Source of the DNA: Eustoma russellianum
Taxonomy: Eukaryota; Streptophyta; Magnoliopsida; Gentianales; Gentianaceae
Direction: 5' to 3'
DNA: 64,000 nt
NCBI GenBank assembly: GCA_036186865.1
Contig: AP025048.1
Span: 24,395,882-24,459,881, forward strand
Shown: positions 32,296 through 44,594 of the stretch, one piece after another
Numbering within the stretch: position 1 is the stretch's first letter
Layout of the letters: each line of letters opens with the position of its first letter
The notes under the pieces: model-generated
The model's database searches: none
Seen by the model: the letters and a program-made list of their open reading frames with translations, nothing else
What the model was told of the DNA's origin: nothing
Program-made: the position numbers and the translations under genes

Positions 32296-34664
32296 TTACC
32301 ATTATAGATGCTACTTTGAGCTCATCCTATAGCTGAATGACTATCAGAATGTATGTTGCTAGGAGCGATTGGCTTAGGACAACATGACACATATTCCAGG
32401 AAATTCCGAAGCCTTTCAGCCTCTTTTTCGGCTTTATCTAGTGCTATAAACTCCGCTCTCATAGTCGAACAAGCTATGCACGTTTTCACGACACAGCACC
32501 TCCACCAACCGAGAATAAATATCCACTGGTGGACTTAGAATCTTTACTATCAGATATCCAGTTGGCATCATAATAACCTTCCAACATTGTTGGATGTCTT
32601 GAGTATTGTAATCGAAGATTCATTGTATACTACAAATATCTCATTACTCTATTCAGAGCATTCCAATGATCATCACTTGGATTACTGATAAACCTGCTCA
32701 ATTTGTTTACTGAGCATGCTAAGTCTGCCCTTGTACAATTTGTTATGTACATCACACTTCCGATTACTTGCAAGTACTCCAATTGAGCTACTGGCTCGCC
32801 TCGTTTCTTCCTTAACTGTATACTTAAATCGAGTGGAATTTTCACGGGTTTCACATCAAGCATATTGAAACTTTTTAAAAAGAATTCAATATAGTGAGTT
32901 TGTGACAACACGAGTCCTTCGGCTATCCTAGAAATTTTAATTCCTACAATAACGTTAGCAACTCTCATATCCTTCATATCAAATTTTTTCGTCAACATTT
33001 TCTTTGTATTTAAGATGATATCACGAGTATTGCCCATGATCAGCATGTCGTCTACATAGAGACATACTATCGCTTATGCATTTTGTGTGTTCTTAATGTA
33101 GACACACTTGTCACACTCGTTGATCTTGAAACCATTAGCTAGCATAGCTTGATAAAATTTCAAATGCCACTGTTTAGGCGCTTGCTTAAGTCCATACAGC
33201 GACTTAACAAGTCTACAGACTTTCGATTCTTGTCATGGAACTATAAACTCTTCGAGTTGTTCCACATAATTTTTTAATCCAACTCACCATTCAGAAAAGC
33301 AGTCTTGACATCCATTTGATGGATTTCCAAGTTATAGACTACAGCAATAGCAACTAGCACCCTTATAAAAGTAATCCTAGTTACTATTGAGTAGGTGTCA
33401 AAAAAATTCAAAGCCTTCCTTCTGTCAATAGCCTTTAGCTTTTATACTTTTCTAAACCCATCCTTTTTCATTTTCTTCTTGAAAATCCACTTGCACCCGA
33501 GTGATTTACTCCTCGGTGGAAGGTCAACCAACTCCCAAGTGTGATTCTAAAGAATCGAGTCTATCTCACTATAATTGCCTCTTTCCAGAAAGGAGCTTCT
33601 GGAGTTGACATCACCTCGAAAAAGTTTCTTGGCTCATTTTATACCATATAACTTAGAAAATCTGGACCAAACAAAGTTGGTATTCTGGCATGTTTGCTTT
33701 GACGAAGTTCCTCATTTCCTTCAGGAGTAGCCTCACGCATTCGCTTACCAGTTTTTGTTTCTTCATTGTTTTGTCTTTCCTCCGAAAGACATCTTCGAAG
33801 AACACTGCATTCCTCAACTCCATGACAACGTTTTCATGTATATCCAGAATGTCCGACTTGTGCACCAATAAACGATATGCACTATTGTTAGTTGTATTGT
33901 TAGTTGCATATCTTACGAATATGCAGTCAACCGTTTTACGCCCAGTTTTCACCTGTCTTGGTTTAGGTACAACTTTTGCCAGACACCCCCACAATTTCAA
34001 GTATTTCTATACAGGCTTGTAGTCTTTCCAAAGCTTGTATGGGGTTTCATCCATCTTCTTCGATGAAATTCTATTCAAAATGGCGTTAGCTGAGAGAACG
34101 GCTTCCCCCACAAGTTTTAAGGTAAGCCTGGATTATCAACATAACATTCATCATCTCTTTTAGAGTTTGGTTTTTTCGTTCAGCAATGCCATTCGATTGA
34201 GGTGAATATGGTGCAGTCATTTGATGAATCATGTCATGTTCTGAACATAATTCATTAAACGGTGCATCATATTCGCCACCTCTATCACTATGAATTGCTT
34301 TAATTTGTTTGCTCAGTTGATTCTCAACTTCACTTTTATAGTCTTTGAAAGCATCGGCGGCCTCATCTTTGCTACTTAGCAAATCGACATAACAGTATCG
34401 TGTGCAATCATCGATAAAAGTTACGAAATACTTTTTATCACCTCTCGTTTGCATAAACTTGAAATCACACACATCTGTATGAATTAAATCCAAAGGTTCA
34501 GTGTTCCTTTCTATTGAAGAAAATGGCGCCTTTTCCATCTTCGCTTTAACACATATTTGACATTTTTTATTATCAAATTTTAATTTGGGCAACAAGTCAA
34601 GATTAATAATTCGTTGTATTGACTTATAATTAACATGTCTCAAACGACTCAAACATGTTAACAA
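32296..34664 (-). pseudogene. Copia-2b pol remnants
   Basis: The minus strand carries pieces of integrase (34664-34086: RLRHVNYKSIQR, HSDRGGEYD, PQSNGIAERKNQ) and the integrase C terminus (34000-33653: YATNNTTNNSAYRLL). RT and RNase H pieces are at about 33500-32350, for example LIMGNTRDIILNTKKML at 33046 and below. Stops, frameshifts and small deletions break the frame throughout. At 32296-32304 a single TTACCATTA replaces two copies that lie 193 bp apart in Copia-2 (24219 and 24412), removing the end of RNase H. Confidence 0.85.
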
Positions 34665-34689
34665 AGAGGAAGCATTATTATTAGCCTAT

Positions 34690-36045
34690 ACGGACAAATA
34701 TTTCTTTGGTACAATAGTGATGACATTTAATTTGAATATCCTATTTGTCAAGTACCCTTCCCCAAATACATGCCATTTTTTAAAAGAGTAACTTTATTGG
34801 ACTCTAGCACTAGTCTAAAACCATGCATGACTAGAAGAGCTCCAGATACTAAATTCTTCCGAATGTCAGAGACGTACAGCATATTCTGCAAGGTCAGATG
34901 CTTCCCCAAGGTGAACTTCAGAAAAACTTTGCCTTCGCCTTCGATCTTTGATGAGACCAAGTTCTCCATGTAAAGTTGTTCATTGTTCCCGGACTGGTAC
35001 GCTGTGAACATCTCTCTGCTGGAGCAGGCATGTCTCGTGGCGCCAGTATCGAGCCACCATTTGCGCATGTTCGATGCAGCATTGAACTATGAGACCACCG
35101 CGCAGAGGTTCAGATCATCCATGGCATCAACGATGTTCGCCTTTGCCTTGGTTTGCTTCTTCTTAGGCTTTCGACATTCATTACTGACGTGCCCTTGAAT
35201 GCCACAGTTGTAGCATTTCCTGGTGAACTTCTTGGTTATCTGCTTGCCTTTCTTGTTCACCCCAAGTTGGCCTTTTTTTTCTTGGCCTCTGCAACATGAG
35301 CCTTGGCCTGACCAGCACTTACATGTGGCTTCCGTTCAGATCTGTGATTATCTTCCTCTATGCAGAGTCGGACAATCAGATCTTTCAATGTCATCTCCTA
35401 TCTTTTGTGTTTGAGATAGCTTCTGAATTCCCTCGATGAAAGAGGTAGCTTCTCAATCACTGCAGCCACCACGAAAGATTCACTGAGCAACATGCCATCC
35501 TCTTCCATCTCGGCTACCAACGTCTGAAGTTCCTCAACTTGAGAAACAACAGTGCGAGAATCAGACATTTTGAAATCAGGAATTTGCCGACAATAAATTT
35601 TGTAGTGCGGGCATCTTCCATACGGTATTTCTTTTCCAAAGCCTGCCACAAAAACTTTGTCATTTTGTACGTGCAGTACAAAGCATATAAGGATTTGTCC
35701 AAGCACCCAGAATATGGGTCAAATAAACATAATTGTTGAAGTTCCACTCTTTAACAAAGAGTTTGTTTTGCATATTCCGGGTCTGGTCCTTCTCAGGATC
35801 CACCACAGGTGGGTCCTCGATCAAAAACGTGGTCAACCCTATGGCAGTCAAGAAGAACAGCATCTTCTGCTGCCATCGCTTGAAGAAGCTCCTACTGAAC
35901 TTCTCTGGTTTCTCCACTTGGGCCACCGCCAGACCCTATTCAGGAGCAGGCATTGACACCTAAACAATTGGTGCCATTGGAGCAGCACTCTGTATGTCTG
36001 CGCCTTGAACAGAGCTCGAGCTAACGTTCTCTATTAAGTTTCTGT
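34690..36045 (-). pseudogene. Copia-2b gag-protease remnant
   Basis: The minus strand has the protease (35068-34748: WWLDTGATRHACSS, RKNLVSGALL). A zinc-knuckle region is at about 35195-35225, and gag domain pieces at 35926-35398 include FFKRWQQKMLFFLTA and LWQALEKKYRMED. The gag start codon is changed (ATA where Copia-2 has ATG in MENASSG). Several frame changes separate the pieces, so no product is expected. Confidence 0.8.
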
Positions 36046-36103
36046 AACATGTCAGAAACAAACGAGAATTAGTATAGAATCAATATAAAATACTTCTTAA
36101 GAA

Positions 36104-37229
36104 TGTTGGCAGTGATTCAAATAAGACAAAATTGACTTCTGTACGGTTTGCTTGTGAAATAAAGCAGTGGTCGATCTGCCGAGCTCATGATAGGTTCGAT
36201 CGATATACTAGGTCAAGACAGCTCAGATAGCGCAATTGAGTTTGCTCTAAACAGTCAGTCGACCTGCCAACCTGAGCTCAATAGCACTTTAGAGCATTAG
36301 GTTCTGTGCTATCAGCCTTTCAGCCGAGCTGAACTGATGTCAAATTGATCAGTCAGATCAGATCAGTCTAGTCAGTGCAATTGTATTTGCTTTCTGGACC
36401 AATGGCTGATCTACCGATCTCGGCACCTCGGTACAACCACAACAGTTGTGCTTCCAGACGCTTCAGCCGAGCTCCGCACACCAGCAGAGCTCATCACGAC
36501 AGTGCTACAGAACAACGAATGCTCTCAGCCAAACAGCAGAGCTCAGCACACAACAGTGCTCAGCTCGGCAACACTGTACAACAACAGTGATGTGCTATCC
36601 TTCGATGAGCTGAGCTTAACACAAAGCAGAGCTCAGCTTGGCTATAACCTTAACAGCTCAGCTGAGCAAAGATCCAAGGTGAGTCCAGGACTCTGTCCTT
36701 AAGACGCATTGCTCTGGTATATTGTGCCCAACTAGATGAAGCAATCATCTCCGAGGATAAAACATAGTCAGTTCAGACAAGCAGCAATGCAACTTATGAA
36801 CTCAACAAACCTGTAAGCTATTTTGTACTTCTCGGATTTCTGGAAATGCAGTGTTTTTGTGTATGCAGGAGAATGATTGTGCAGAGAGAGATTATAGAGA
36901 AAAGAGAAGAACTTCAGATTTCTGAGTGAGTGACCATAGAGGTCAGCTTGGCAACTATTTATAGGGAAATTCTTATGTCAGTCTGTTATAGTCAGTTCAA
37001 TCATAACCATAGGATCAAATACCTACTCCGCCTGAACCCTTGGATCAAATAACCGTTTTAGGTCTGTCCTCAGTCGTCAGAACAAATAACTGTTCAATCC
37101 GAGCCATCAGATCATAACTAATTCAGGTCAGCAAGGCCGATTAAAACTCAACAACATTTCAAAATTTGGCCTTATCCTATCTTAACAACCTGGAGAAGTT
37201 TAAACTCAACAAACTTCACCCCAGCTGAT
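36104..37229 (-). repeat. Copia-2b 5' LTR, outer end missing
   Basis: This matches 30285-31400 and stops inside ...CAGCTGATAAGA at about 37229. A TATAAATA box (minus strand) is at 36956-36963. The outermost roughly 350 bp of U3 seen in the other LTR are gone. Confidence 0.8.
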
Positions 37230-37455
37230 AAGACTCTAATTGATTAGAAAGTTCCAAGTTGGTCGTCTTCAACTTGTCATTTTCTTCAATTAGTTTCTTT
37301 TTCTCTTTTTACAACCTTTTACAATGAGCATGCATTTTCATGAATTCATCATACATTTCATCGAAAGTCATCTCATTATCAGAATCAAAATCAGGAGTAG
37401 ATGTTACCTGTTTCGTAGACTTTGAGAACGCTCCTTTATGAAAGATTGATGACAT
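37230..37455 (-). pseudogene. SIRE-2 gag with internal deletion
   Basis: From an ATG at 37455 the minus strand encodes MSSIFHKGAFSKSTK, which matches the start of SIRE-1 gag. The frame then passes directly into the acidic and coiled-coil region (DNEMTFDEMYDEF, MHAHCKRL, KEKKKLIEENDKLK). The UBN2 gag domain and CCHC zinc knuckle, about 380 residues in SIRE-1, are missing without loss of frame. One TAA interrupts the coil after CKRL. The sequence is cut off at 37230 by the Copia-2b LTR. Confidence 0.8.
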
Positions 37456-37638
37456 GATGTATGATTTTAGATGAATACCTTGAATCTTTAATCAAGTGAA
37501 TACAAATGCTCCAAACCTTCTTGAAGTGTTCAAATGCTCCAAACCTTCTTGATTTGGGATTAGTAGGCTACTATGAGTTCTTGGCTTTGTATTGATTGTA
37601 CGGTGTTGAATCTTGTTTCTTTGAGTGGTGTAGACCTC

Positions 37639-37650
37639 GCTCTGATACCA
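37639..37650 (-). other. SIRE-2 primer-binding site
   Basis: The minus strand reads TGGTATCAGAGC, two bases inside the LTR end at 37653. Confidence 0.9.
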
Positions 37651-37652
37651 AT

Positions 37653-40379
37653 TGTTGGACCGTGCACCTGAAATAAACACCACTAGAGGGGGACAAATAG
37701 TGGTTAGCAGAAATTACACTACAACCCTTTGTAAAAATCCCCTTTGAAAACAGAATCTGAGACCACCTCAGATTCAGAACCCGTTTTTGAAAAATTCTAA
37801 ACAAATTGTACACAACTCCAAAAATTATGGAACTTTTTAGAATACAACTTAAATGTGTTAAAAAGACTCTGTCCAAAAATGAGACAAAAATAAGATCGTT
37901 TGACCCTTCAAACAAATAAAAAGATTCAGATGGTCAATCTGGACAGAATTGGACAGAATGTTGCTGATTTTGCAAAACGTGTTTCGCTTTGAATACTCAA
38001 CCAAAAAGGTTGATCTTTATATAAAAACACTCCTTAGGATGTGTAGATGAAGTTTCCAAAATGCTTTGACCTTAAACAATTCTTGATAAATACAGAATTT
38101 AAGTTTTCTCAAAACTAGTCAGATTGCAGCCAGATTAGAGCAGTTATCTTGCAAAGACTGAAAGACTAACTTTCCCTTGCTCAAATAAAGTGATTCTTGT
38201 TGCAAAAGAAAGCTAACAGTCTGAAGTATAACTTCACCAAAAATCAAGAATTTTGAAAGTATTAAGCTATTTTTTCAAATTGTGCAAAGTTGTGTGAAAA
38301 CTGCAGTAAAAACGGGCAGAAAACAGAAATGAAGAAACAAGACAAGAACACCGAGAATTTATCCTGGTTCAGTCAATGTGACCTACTCCAGTCCCAAGGA
38401 ACACCTTTCCTTGGACTTCACTATCAAATGAATCACCTTACAACAAGAACCAAGCTTGAAGCTTGGGTTATACACCAACCCTACTGAAGACTTGGATAAT
38501 CACCTTCTAAGCAACACTTAGTTGCAACACCTCTACCACCTAGTGATGTAACCTTATAAGAATGGCTAATCAATCTTACAAATAAAGCTCAAGAGGCTTG
38601 TAGCACAACAAAAATATCAAGAACACCTTTGCTACAAAGAATGAAACAAGAATAACAACAAGAAGAAGATGATAGCTAGACAATTCAACAAATGCTTATG
38701 AGCTTCAAGTGTGTTTCATCATCTTCACCATTGCCTCTATTTATAGTGTGAGATGAGCCTTAGAGATAAGATTTCCAATGTGTCACCATCTTCATCATCA
38801 AGTCCAAATGTCTTCTCATCATTGGTTGGCCTTTGTACACTTGGCAAAATGAGACAACATAATTGGTCCACCTTGGCACAATGATGTTGGCCGAATTTTC
38901 CACCATGGATTGTCTCAAAAATGTGAAGATAATACCCAAAGATAATAGCCATAACAACTCCTTTATCTTCTCAAGTTTTTGACACAAGAATAGACATGTG
39001 AGACTTCGAAGAATTCAAACAAAATTCAGCTCCAAACATGAGTAGTAGCCGTTGGCTACTCCACCTTTTCTCCAAAAATAGTTTTGATTTTATTTAATAA
39101 AATAAGAAAGGATAATACCACCAAATTATCCTCAAATTCAAGTACAAGAATAGGACATGTGAAGTCTTCATTTGACTTCAAAAATCTGATGATAACACCA
39201 AGAAAACCAAGAAGCCGTTTGGCTAAATTTGAATATTTCCAAGTTGGCATTTTTGTCAACTAGCTCCTTTTTGATTTGTCCACTTGTCACCAACTTATAA
39301 AATGAATACCTCCTCATATCCAATTGTGTATGCACGTTTTTAAGCATACATATGTGTGTAGTAACTCAAATTTTTGAAGAAGAAATTAATAGATAATAGT
39401 TGACAAGATTATGTCAACGTGTAACACCGAAATCCTCAATATTTCTTCTTATATGTAATGAACATTTCCACACATTTGACACCTTTAATATCTCTGAATA
39501 ATGATGATAAACATGCTCTTAAAACACATGTAAGAGTGTCTTCAAGAAAAAATAGAATGTGACATCTCAAATCGTCACATATCCCACTATAGTCAATAAC
39601 ATCATCATGTGAGAGAAATGAGATAAAGAGCCACCAAATAATCTTCAAGATAATAATAATTCAACTCCAAAATAATGATAAGAATATACTCAAAATATTC
39701 CCTGAGTGAAAATACCAAAAATACCCTCAGGGGTAAAATGACCAAAATACCCCTGGTATATGAAAACTCTAGAAATGACCCGGATGGTCATAAATACACA
39801 TGATATCACCTTTGTCATGATAAATATAATGAGAATACATCCTTGAAATATTTTCACCATGTGATGTTCCTACAAAACTCAAAATACCAATTTTGCCCTT
39901 TTTGGTAAGTTGTAGAAACTTCCAAGGCACGTTAGTCACAATACATTTAAAATCATCAAAATCACATACGATTCACATAATGATCATGTATAAATCATAT
40001 ACAAATGAAAACAACCACTTTAACATATTTTAGAAAAATATTTCTAAAAATCCTAAACATTCTGTGAGACGTGGATCGATCCACGTGAGGGGCTGACGTA
40101 CGTTGATCGATCCACGTGAGGGGCTGACGTACGTCGATCAATCCACGTGAGAGATCGAAGTCTCACATTAAGTTTTTGGTTCTTCTCAGTTCAACATGGA
40201 TCGATCCATGTGAGGGGATAACGTACATCGATCGATCCATGTGTCTCTGCCTGAGAGATCCACGTCATTTTTCTTTACTTTTTCATCCTTTAATCACTTA
40301 TAACACCGTATGTGACATTTCTAGGTATTCACCACTTAAAATCATGACTTTGAAAATTATCCAAATATATTTCTCAACA
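37653..40379 (-). repeat. SIRE-2 LTR (2727 bp)
   Basis: In element orientation it begins TGTTGAGAAATATATTTGG at 40379 and ends GGTCCAACA at 37653. A TATAAATAGA box is at about 38736-38745. It is homologous to the SIRE-1 LTR along its length with many substitutions. At about 115-315 bp from its start it has a five-fold repeat built on GATCGATCCACGTG, where SIRE-1 has a single CATCGATCGATG. Confidence 0.88.
40071..40262. promoter_or_regulatory. 31-bp array of GATCGATC palindrome plus CACGTG and TGACGT boxes in SIRE-2 U3
   Basis: Units start at 40074 and 40105, with a third near 40136 and two more diverged ones at about 40200 and 40231. Each of the first two has GATCGATCCACGTGAGG followed by CTGACGTACGT. 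CACGTG occurs at 40082-40087, 40113-40118 and 40144-40149; TGACGT at 40094-40099 and 40125-40130. CACGTG and TGACGT are known cores for plant bZIP/bHLH and TGA-type factors. Their use as an enhancer here is inferred from spacing, U3 position and repetition. Confidence 0.6.
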
Positions 40380-40573
40380 CAACGCATGCATTCTTGAGCT
40401 CTTTCACGAAGGCTCTCTACCTTGTCAACACTGACATGGTTAATTTCAAAGGATTTCAATGAGATTACATCTCAGGAAGAAAAGGATGGAGGTCTTATTT
40501 GTAATGGACGTCAAATAATTAATTTTCAATCTGCCATAAATGACTGTGGCTAGGTAGACCTTGGCTTCAATGG
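40380..40573 (+). pseudogene. LINE endonuclease fragment
   Basis: One plus-strand frame gives WLISKDFNEITSQEEKDGG and then INDCG and VDLGFNG. These match the PWLVMGDFNEI...GG...DCGLMDLGFSG pattern of plant L1 endonucleases. In-frame stops are present. The frame is cut at 40573/40574 by the Copia-3 LTR and resumes at about 46047. Confidence 0.75.
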
Positions 40574-40990
40574 TGTCAAGAAACTGCGAATTGAATATAG
40601 AATTCAGAAAACAAGAACAACAAGAAATGGAATCGCTCAATTGCCAAGAAACCGGAGCATTCAACAATGGAAGTTGGGGAGAAAAATATCTTCTCAGTCC
40701 TGTGCAATTCGCTAACCATTTTGCACCAACTGGATGCAATACTTGTACAACAGAATTGGAGGGCGGAAGGCAAAAATGCTAAAATGACAAGAATACCCTT
40801 AATTTCTCATGTATCTGTTTTAACTGCCAAGGGTAAAATAGTAATTTCACAGCATTTAAAAATATCCCGCCAGCGCATTTTCTTCTTCTTTCTCCTTGAC
40901 TCACTCCTGTGCCTTCACCCATTCGACGTCCTGCTGCAGCCTTTTTTTCCATAATTTCCTCTCAATGTGTTGCCACTACAATCTTCAACA
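40574..40990 (-). repeat. Copia-3 3' LTR (417 bp)
   Basis: The ends are TGTC and AACA, and a polypurine tract (GGATTGATGGGGG on the minus strand) follows at 40991. It matches 45755-46046 over the first 290 bp. Confidence 0.85.
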
Positions 40991-41065
40991 CCCCCATCAA
41001 TCCTGACTGACCATATATGTTACACATCCCTAGTGCATCAGACAGGATTGCCAGTCTTCCGGAAT

Positions 41066-44000
41066 CTAAAGCTTTAGTAAAAATGTCAGCCAACTGCAAT
41101 TTGGTTCTAATAGCATTGGTTTTATTATTCCTTGCTGAAACTTGTCTCCCACTATCTGGCAGTCAATTTCAATATGCTTGGTCCTTTCATGGAACACTGG
41201 ATTCTCTAAAATATAAATGACACTCTTGTTGTCACAAAATAGCTCAACTGGCTCCCCAAAATCCACCTGAAGATCCTTAAGCAGATAGAGAATCCATTAT
41301 ACCTCACAGGTGGCTGAGGCAAGAGCTCTATACTCTGCTTCTGAGGATGATCTAGATATTGTGGTCTGCTTCTTTGCTTTCCAAGACACAAGTGCACTAC
41401 CTAGCATCATACAGTATCTAGTGACAGACCTTCTGCTCTCCACAAAACCTCCCCAATCTGAATCAGAGAAGGCCTTCAGCTGAATTGCTCCCTTGCTAGG
41501 AAATAACAATCCTTTCCCTAGACATCCTTTGAGATACCTTAGCATTCTCTGTGCAGCATTCATTTGAGATTCTGTAGGAGTGTCTAAGAATTGGCTTAAC
41601 TGTTGTACTGTATAGGTAATGTCTGGTCTAGTTATGGTAAGGTACAGTAGCTTTCCTATCAACCGTCTATATGCATATACATCCTCAATCAACTTGGAAT
41701 CACCATGAGCCAGTTTGATGTTTTGCTCCATTGGGCTCTTGGATGGCTTAGAGGCCAGGTATCCAGTTTCTTCCAGGAGCTCAAGTGTGTGTTTCCTTTG
41801 GCATATGAATACCCTCTTCTGAGACCTGACCACTTCTAAGCCAAGGAAACATCTAAGGATGCTCAGATCCTTGATTTTAAAGGCCTGATGGAGGTTGTCC
41901 TTGAGCTCATTAATGAGTAACAGAGAGTTGCTGGCCAACACTATATCATCAACATAAACCAGTAATTCAAGGAAGGAACCCTGATAAGACTTGGTGAACA
42001 GGGTGTAATCATGCTTAGACTGATGGTAACCGTTGGAGATCAAGAATTCAGTAAGTTTTTCGTCTACTGCCTGCTTGATTGTTTAAGGCCATATAGTGAT
42101 TTGTTTAGCTTGCACACAGCATTAGGAACAGATGCAACCACTCTATCCGGCAAGGCCATGTAGATGTCTTCACTAAGATCCCCATGGAGGAATGCATTAT
42201 TTACATCAAGCTGATGCAAATGTCATCCCTTCAGAGAAGCCAAAGCTAGTAGTACCCTTACAGTTCTCATTTTTGCCACTGGAGAAAAGGTGTCTCCATA
42301 GTCTATACCTGCCTGTTGTGTATAACCCTTAGGAACCAACCTAGCTTTGTGACGCTCAATGCTCCCATCTGCTTTTCGTTTAATCTTGTAAACCCATTTG
42401 CAGCCTATGGGTTTCTTACCTGAGAGCAAAGGTACAATTTCCCAAGTATAGTTGGCATCCAAGGTTGCCAATTCCAAATCCATGGCATGATTCTAGTCTG
42501 TTTACTTGACAGCTTGGTGATAAGATGTAGGCTCTTGCTGCAAGCTAATGTTAAGTACATAGTTCTTGTATTGAGGAGCTAGGTGATCAAGTGTGTGGTG
42601 GCTCTGAATAGGGTAGAGAATAGAGGAGTGTGTGAGGGTTCAGACATGGACTAATTAAAGTAATAATCCTTGAGAAAACGAGGAGGGTTAGTCTGTCTAT
42701 AAGGCCTGGTGTAGCTCAGGAGAATGGATTTCAAGTGGAGGAGAAGCATCTTGTATATTTGGGAGAGTATGGAGTAACTTATTGTCTGTAGCGTCAATGA
42801 CTAATGGAATGTCAATGGTATGTAGTGCTGAAGTATGATCAGGGGTTGGTGATAAAGATGGAGATTTCTGTAATGAGGATGAAGTGGTGGAGGTTGATGA
42901 TGGTTCAGGTAGTGGAGATGTTTCGTGTGACACAGGTGAGGAGGTGCTGGAAGGAGAAGAAAAATGGTGCAATGTATCTGTTGGTGGGACAAGCTATGTT
43001 GGTAGGATAGGTTGTGACCAATGTGCAGAGTAGTTGGAGTTATCAGGGCAAATGGATGAAGTCAATGGTGTTGTGCTATTATCATTAGGTGAGGCAGAAC
43101 AAGATTGTGAATCAGATATATCATAAAGAAACTGTGACTCGGAGAATTGTACATCTTTTAACACTATAATCTCTTTAAGCTTTATGGTATGAAGTACATA
43201 GCCTTTTGAGGTTAAGGATATCCCTAAGAACACACATGGAATGCCCCTAGGGGAGAACTTATGTTTAGCAGTATCTATGTTGTGGGCATAAGCTAGGCAC
43301 CCAAAAACTTTGAGATGCTAGTACATGGGTTTGGTCTTGAAAAGAATCTCATGTGGTGTTTTCTGTTTGAGGATAGGAGTGGGAATCAAGTTTATTAAAT
43401 GTACTGCATGAGAGACAGAAAAACCCCAGTAGGACAATGGTAAGTGAGCCTGAAAAAGAAGTGATCTGGCCACTATGAGGATGTGTTGATGTTTTCTTTC
43501 TACAAGTCCATTCTGCTGGGGTGTGTATACACAACTAGTTTGATGCACAATGCCATGTAGAGAGTAATAGTCAGACATAGGAAACTCCTGACCATTGTAT
43601 GTTCTAAGTACCTTAATGTGCCTTTCAAATTGAGTATATACAAATTGGCAAAAATTCTGCACAATCTTTCTTTCTTCACTTTTAGATTTCATCAAATACA
43701 CCCATGTATATCTACTACAATCATCAACAATAATGAGGAAATATTTCTGAGCATACATTGTAGAATTTGTATTTGGTCCCCATATATCTACATGTACAAG
43801 ATCAAAAGGAAACTTTGATACAGAAGATGAAGAAGGAAAAGGAAGTCTATTTAGCCTAGCCAGTGGACATATTGAACATGGCATTTGTAAAGCCCCCTTG
43901 TACAAATGAATCAAGCTTTTGCACTTCTTGAACTCTGGGGACTGAAGCATGTCCCAGCCTGTAATGCCATAGCAGAGAAGGATGCATAGGTACTGAAGAA

Positions 44001-44400
44001 TTTAGACAAACAGTAGGTTGAGTTAAAGGCATATCACCTTGCAAATAGTAAAGGCCCCCTGAAAGGCTAGCTGAACCAATCATCCTCTTTGATAATTGAT
44101 CCTGGATGAAACAAACAGAACCATGAAACTGAATGTTCAGTGTGAGATCAACAAGAAGTTTACTGAGAGATAGCAAATTGTATTTGAATGAGGGAACATA
44201 CAAGACATTATTTACAGTCAGTAAGGGATTAATCCTTACTGATCCAAGATGTGTAGCTGGAACAGATATGTCATTGGGCATTTTTATAGTGAAACGATCA
44301 ATATGTCTATATGGCAGGAATAAGGACAGGTGTGACACAATGTGATCAGTAGCTCCTGAATCAAGAATCCATGTATTTAAACTATTAGTTACAGACTTAC
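41066..44400 (-). pseudogene. Copia-3 pol remnants (protease to RNase H)
   Basis: Pieces lie in order on the minus strand. The protease is near 44360 (WILDSGATDHIV pattern). The integrase zinc-finger region ends at about 43860, and the integrase core at 43950-43318 has LVHVDIWGP and PQQNGLVERKHQ. RT is at 42483-42223 (KWVYKIKRKADGS, GDTFSPVAK) and 42043-41297 (ELLVYVDDIVLASNS). RNase H is at 41540-41066 (FSDSDWGG, SSSEAEYRAL, ELFCDNKSVIYI). A proline/serine-rich linker occupies about 42700-42990. Frameshifts separate most of these, for example near 43318, 42200 and 41290. The integrase DDE region reads RTYNGQEF where D is usual, so a catalytic aspartate appears lost. Confidence 0.85.
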
Positions 44401-44594
44401 CTGGATCTTATCAACCTTGCCTGACAAAAAAACAATCTGAGAAGAATTCCCTGGTTGGGACTCATGGCTCTCATCATCTTTCCTGAGCCAGCTCAGTAGC
44501 CTTTGGTTCTGTTGAGGGGCCAGAATCAAAGACTACAGACTTCTGTTTAATTGATGCATCTGACCTTTCTCAGGTTGCACTTCCACTGCTTCTG

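Larger units (their letters stand above)
30285..37229 (-). mobile_element. Copia-2b: older, eroded relative of Copia-2
   Basis: A minus-strand element with LTRs at 30285-31759 and 36104-37229. The internal region is colinear with Copia-2 at clearly lower identity, with many stops, frameshifts and deletions. The right (5') LTR loses its outer end at about 37229, where SIRE-2 gag sequence begins, so no target duplication can be checked. The LTRs share the CTGTCCTTAAGACG region with Copia-2 but are otherwise different. Confidence 0.85.
37230..40379 (-). mobile_element. SIRE-2: truncated SIRE-type copia element
   Basis: Only the 5' part survives on the minus strand: an LTR (37653-40379), a primer-binding site (37639-37650), a leader, and a shortened gag that breaks off at about 37230. 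LTR and leader are related to SIRE-1 but clearly diverged. The LTR outer end at 40379 abuts L1-type LINE sequence, so the element had probably inserted into that LINE. Confidence 0.85.
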
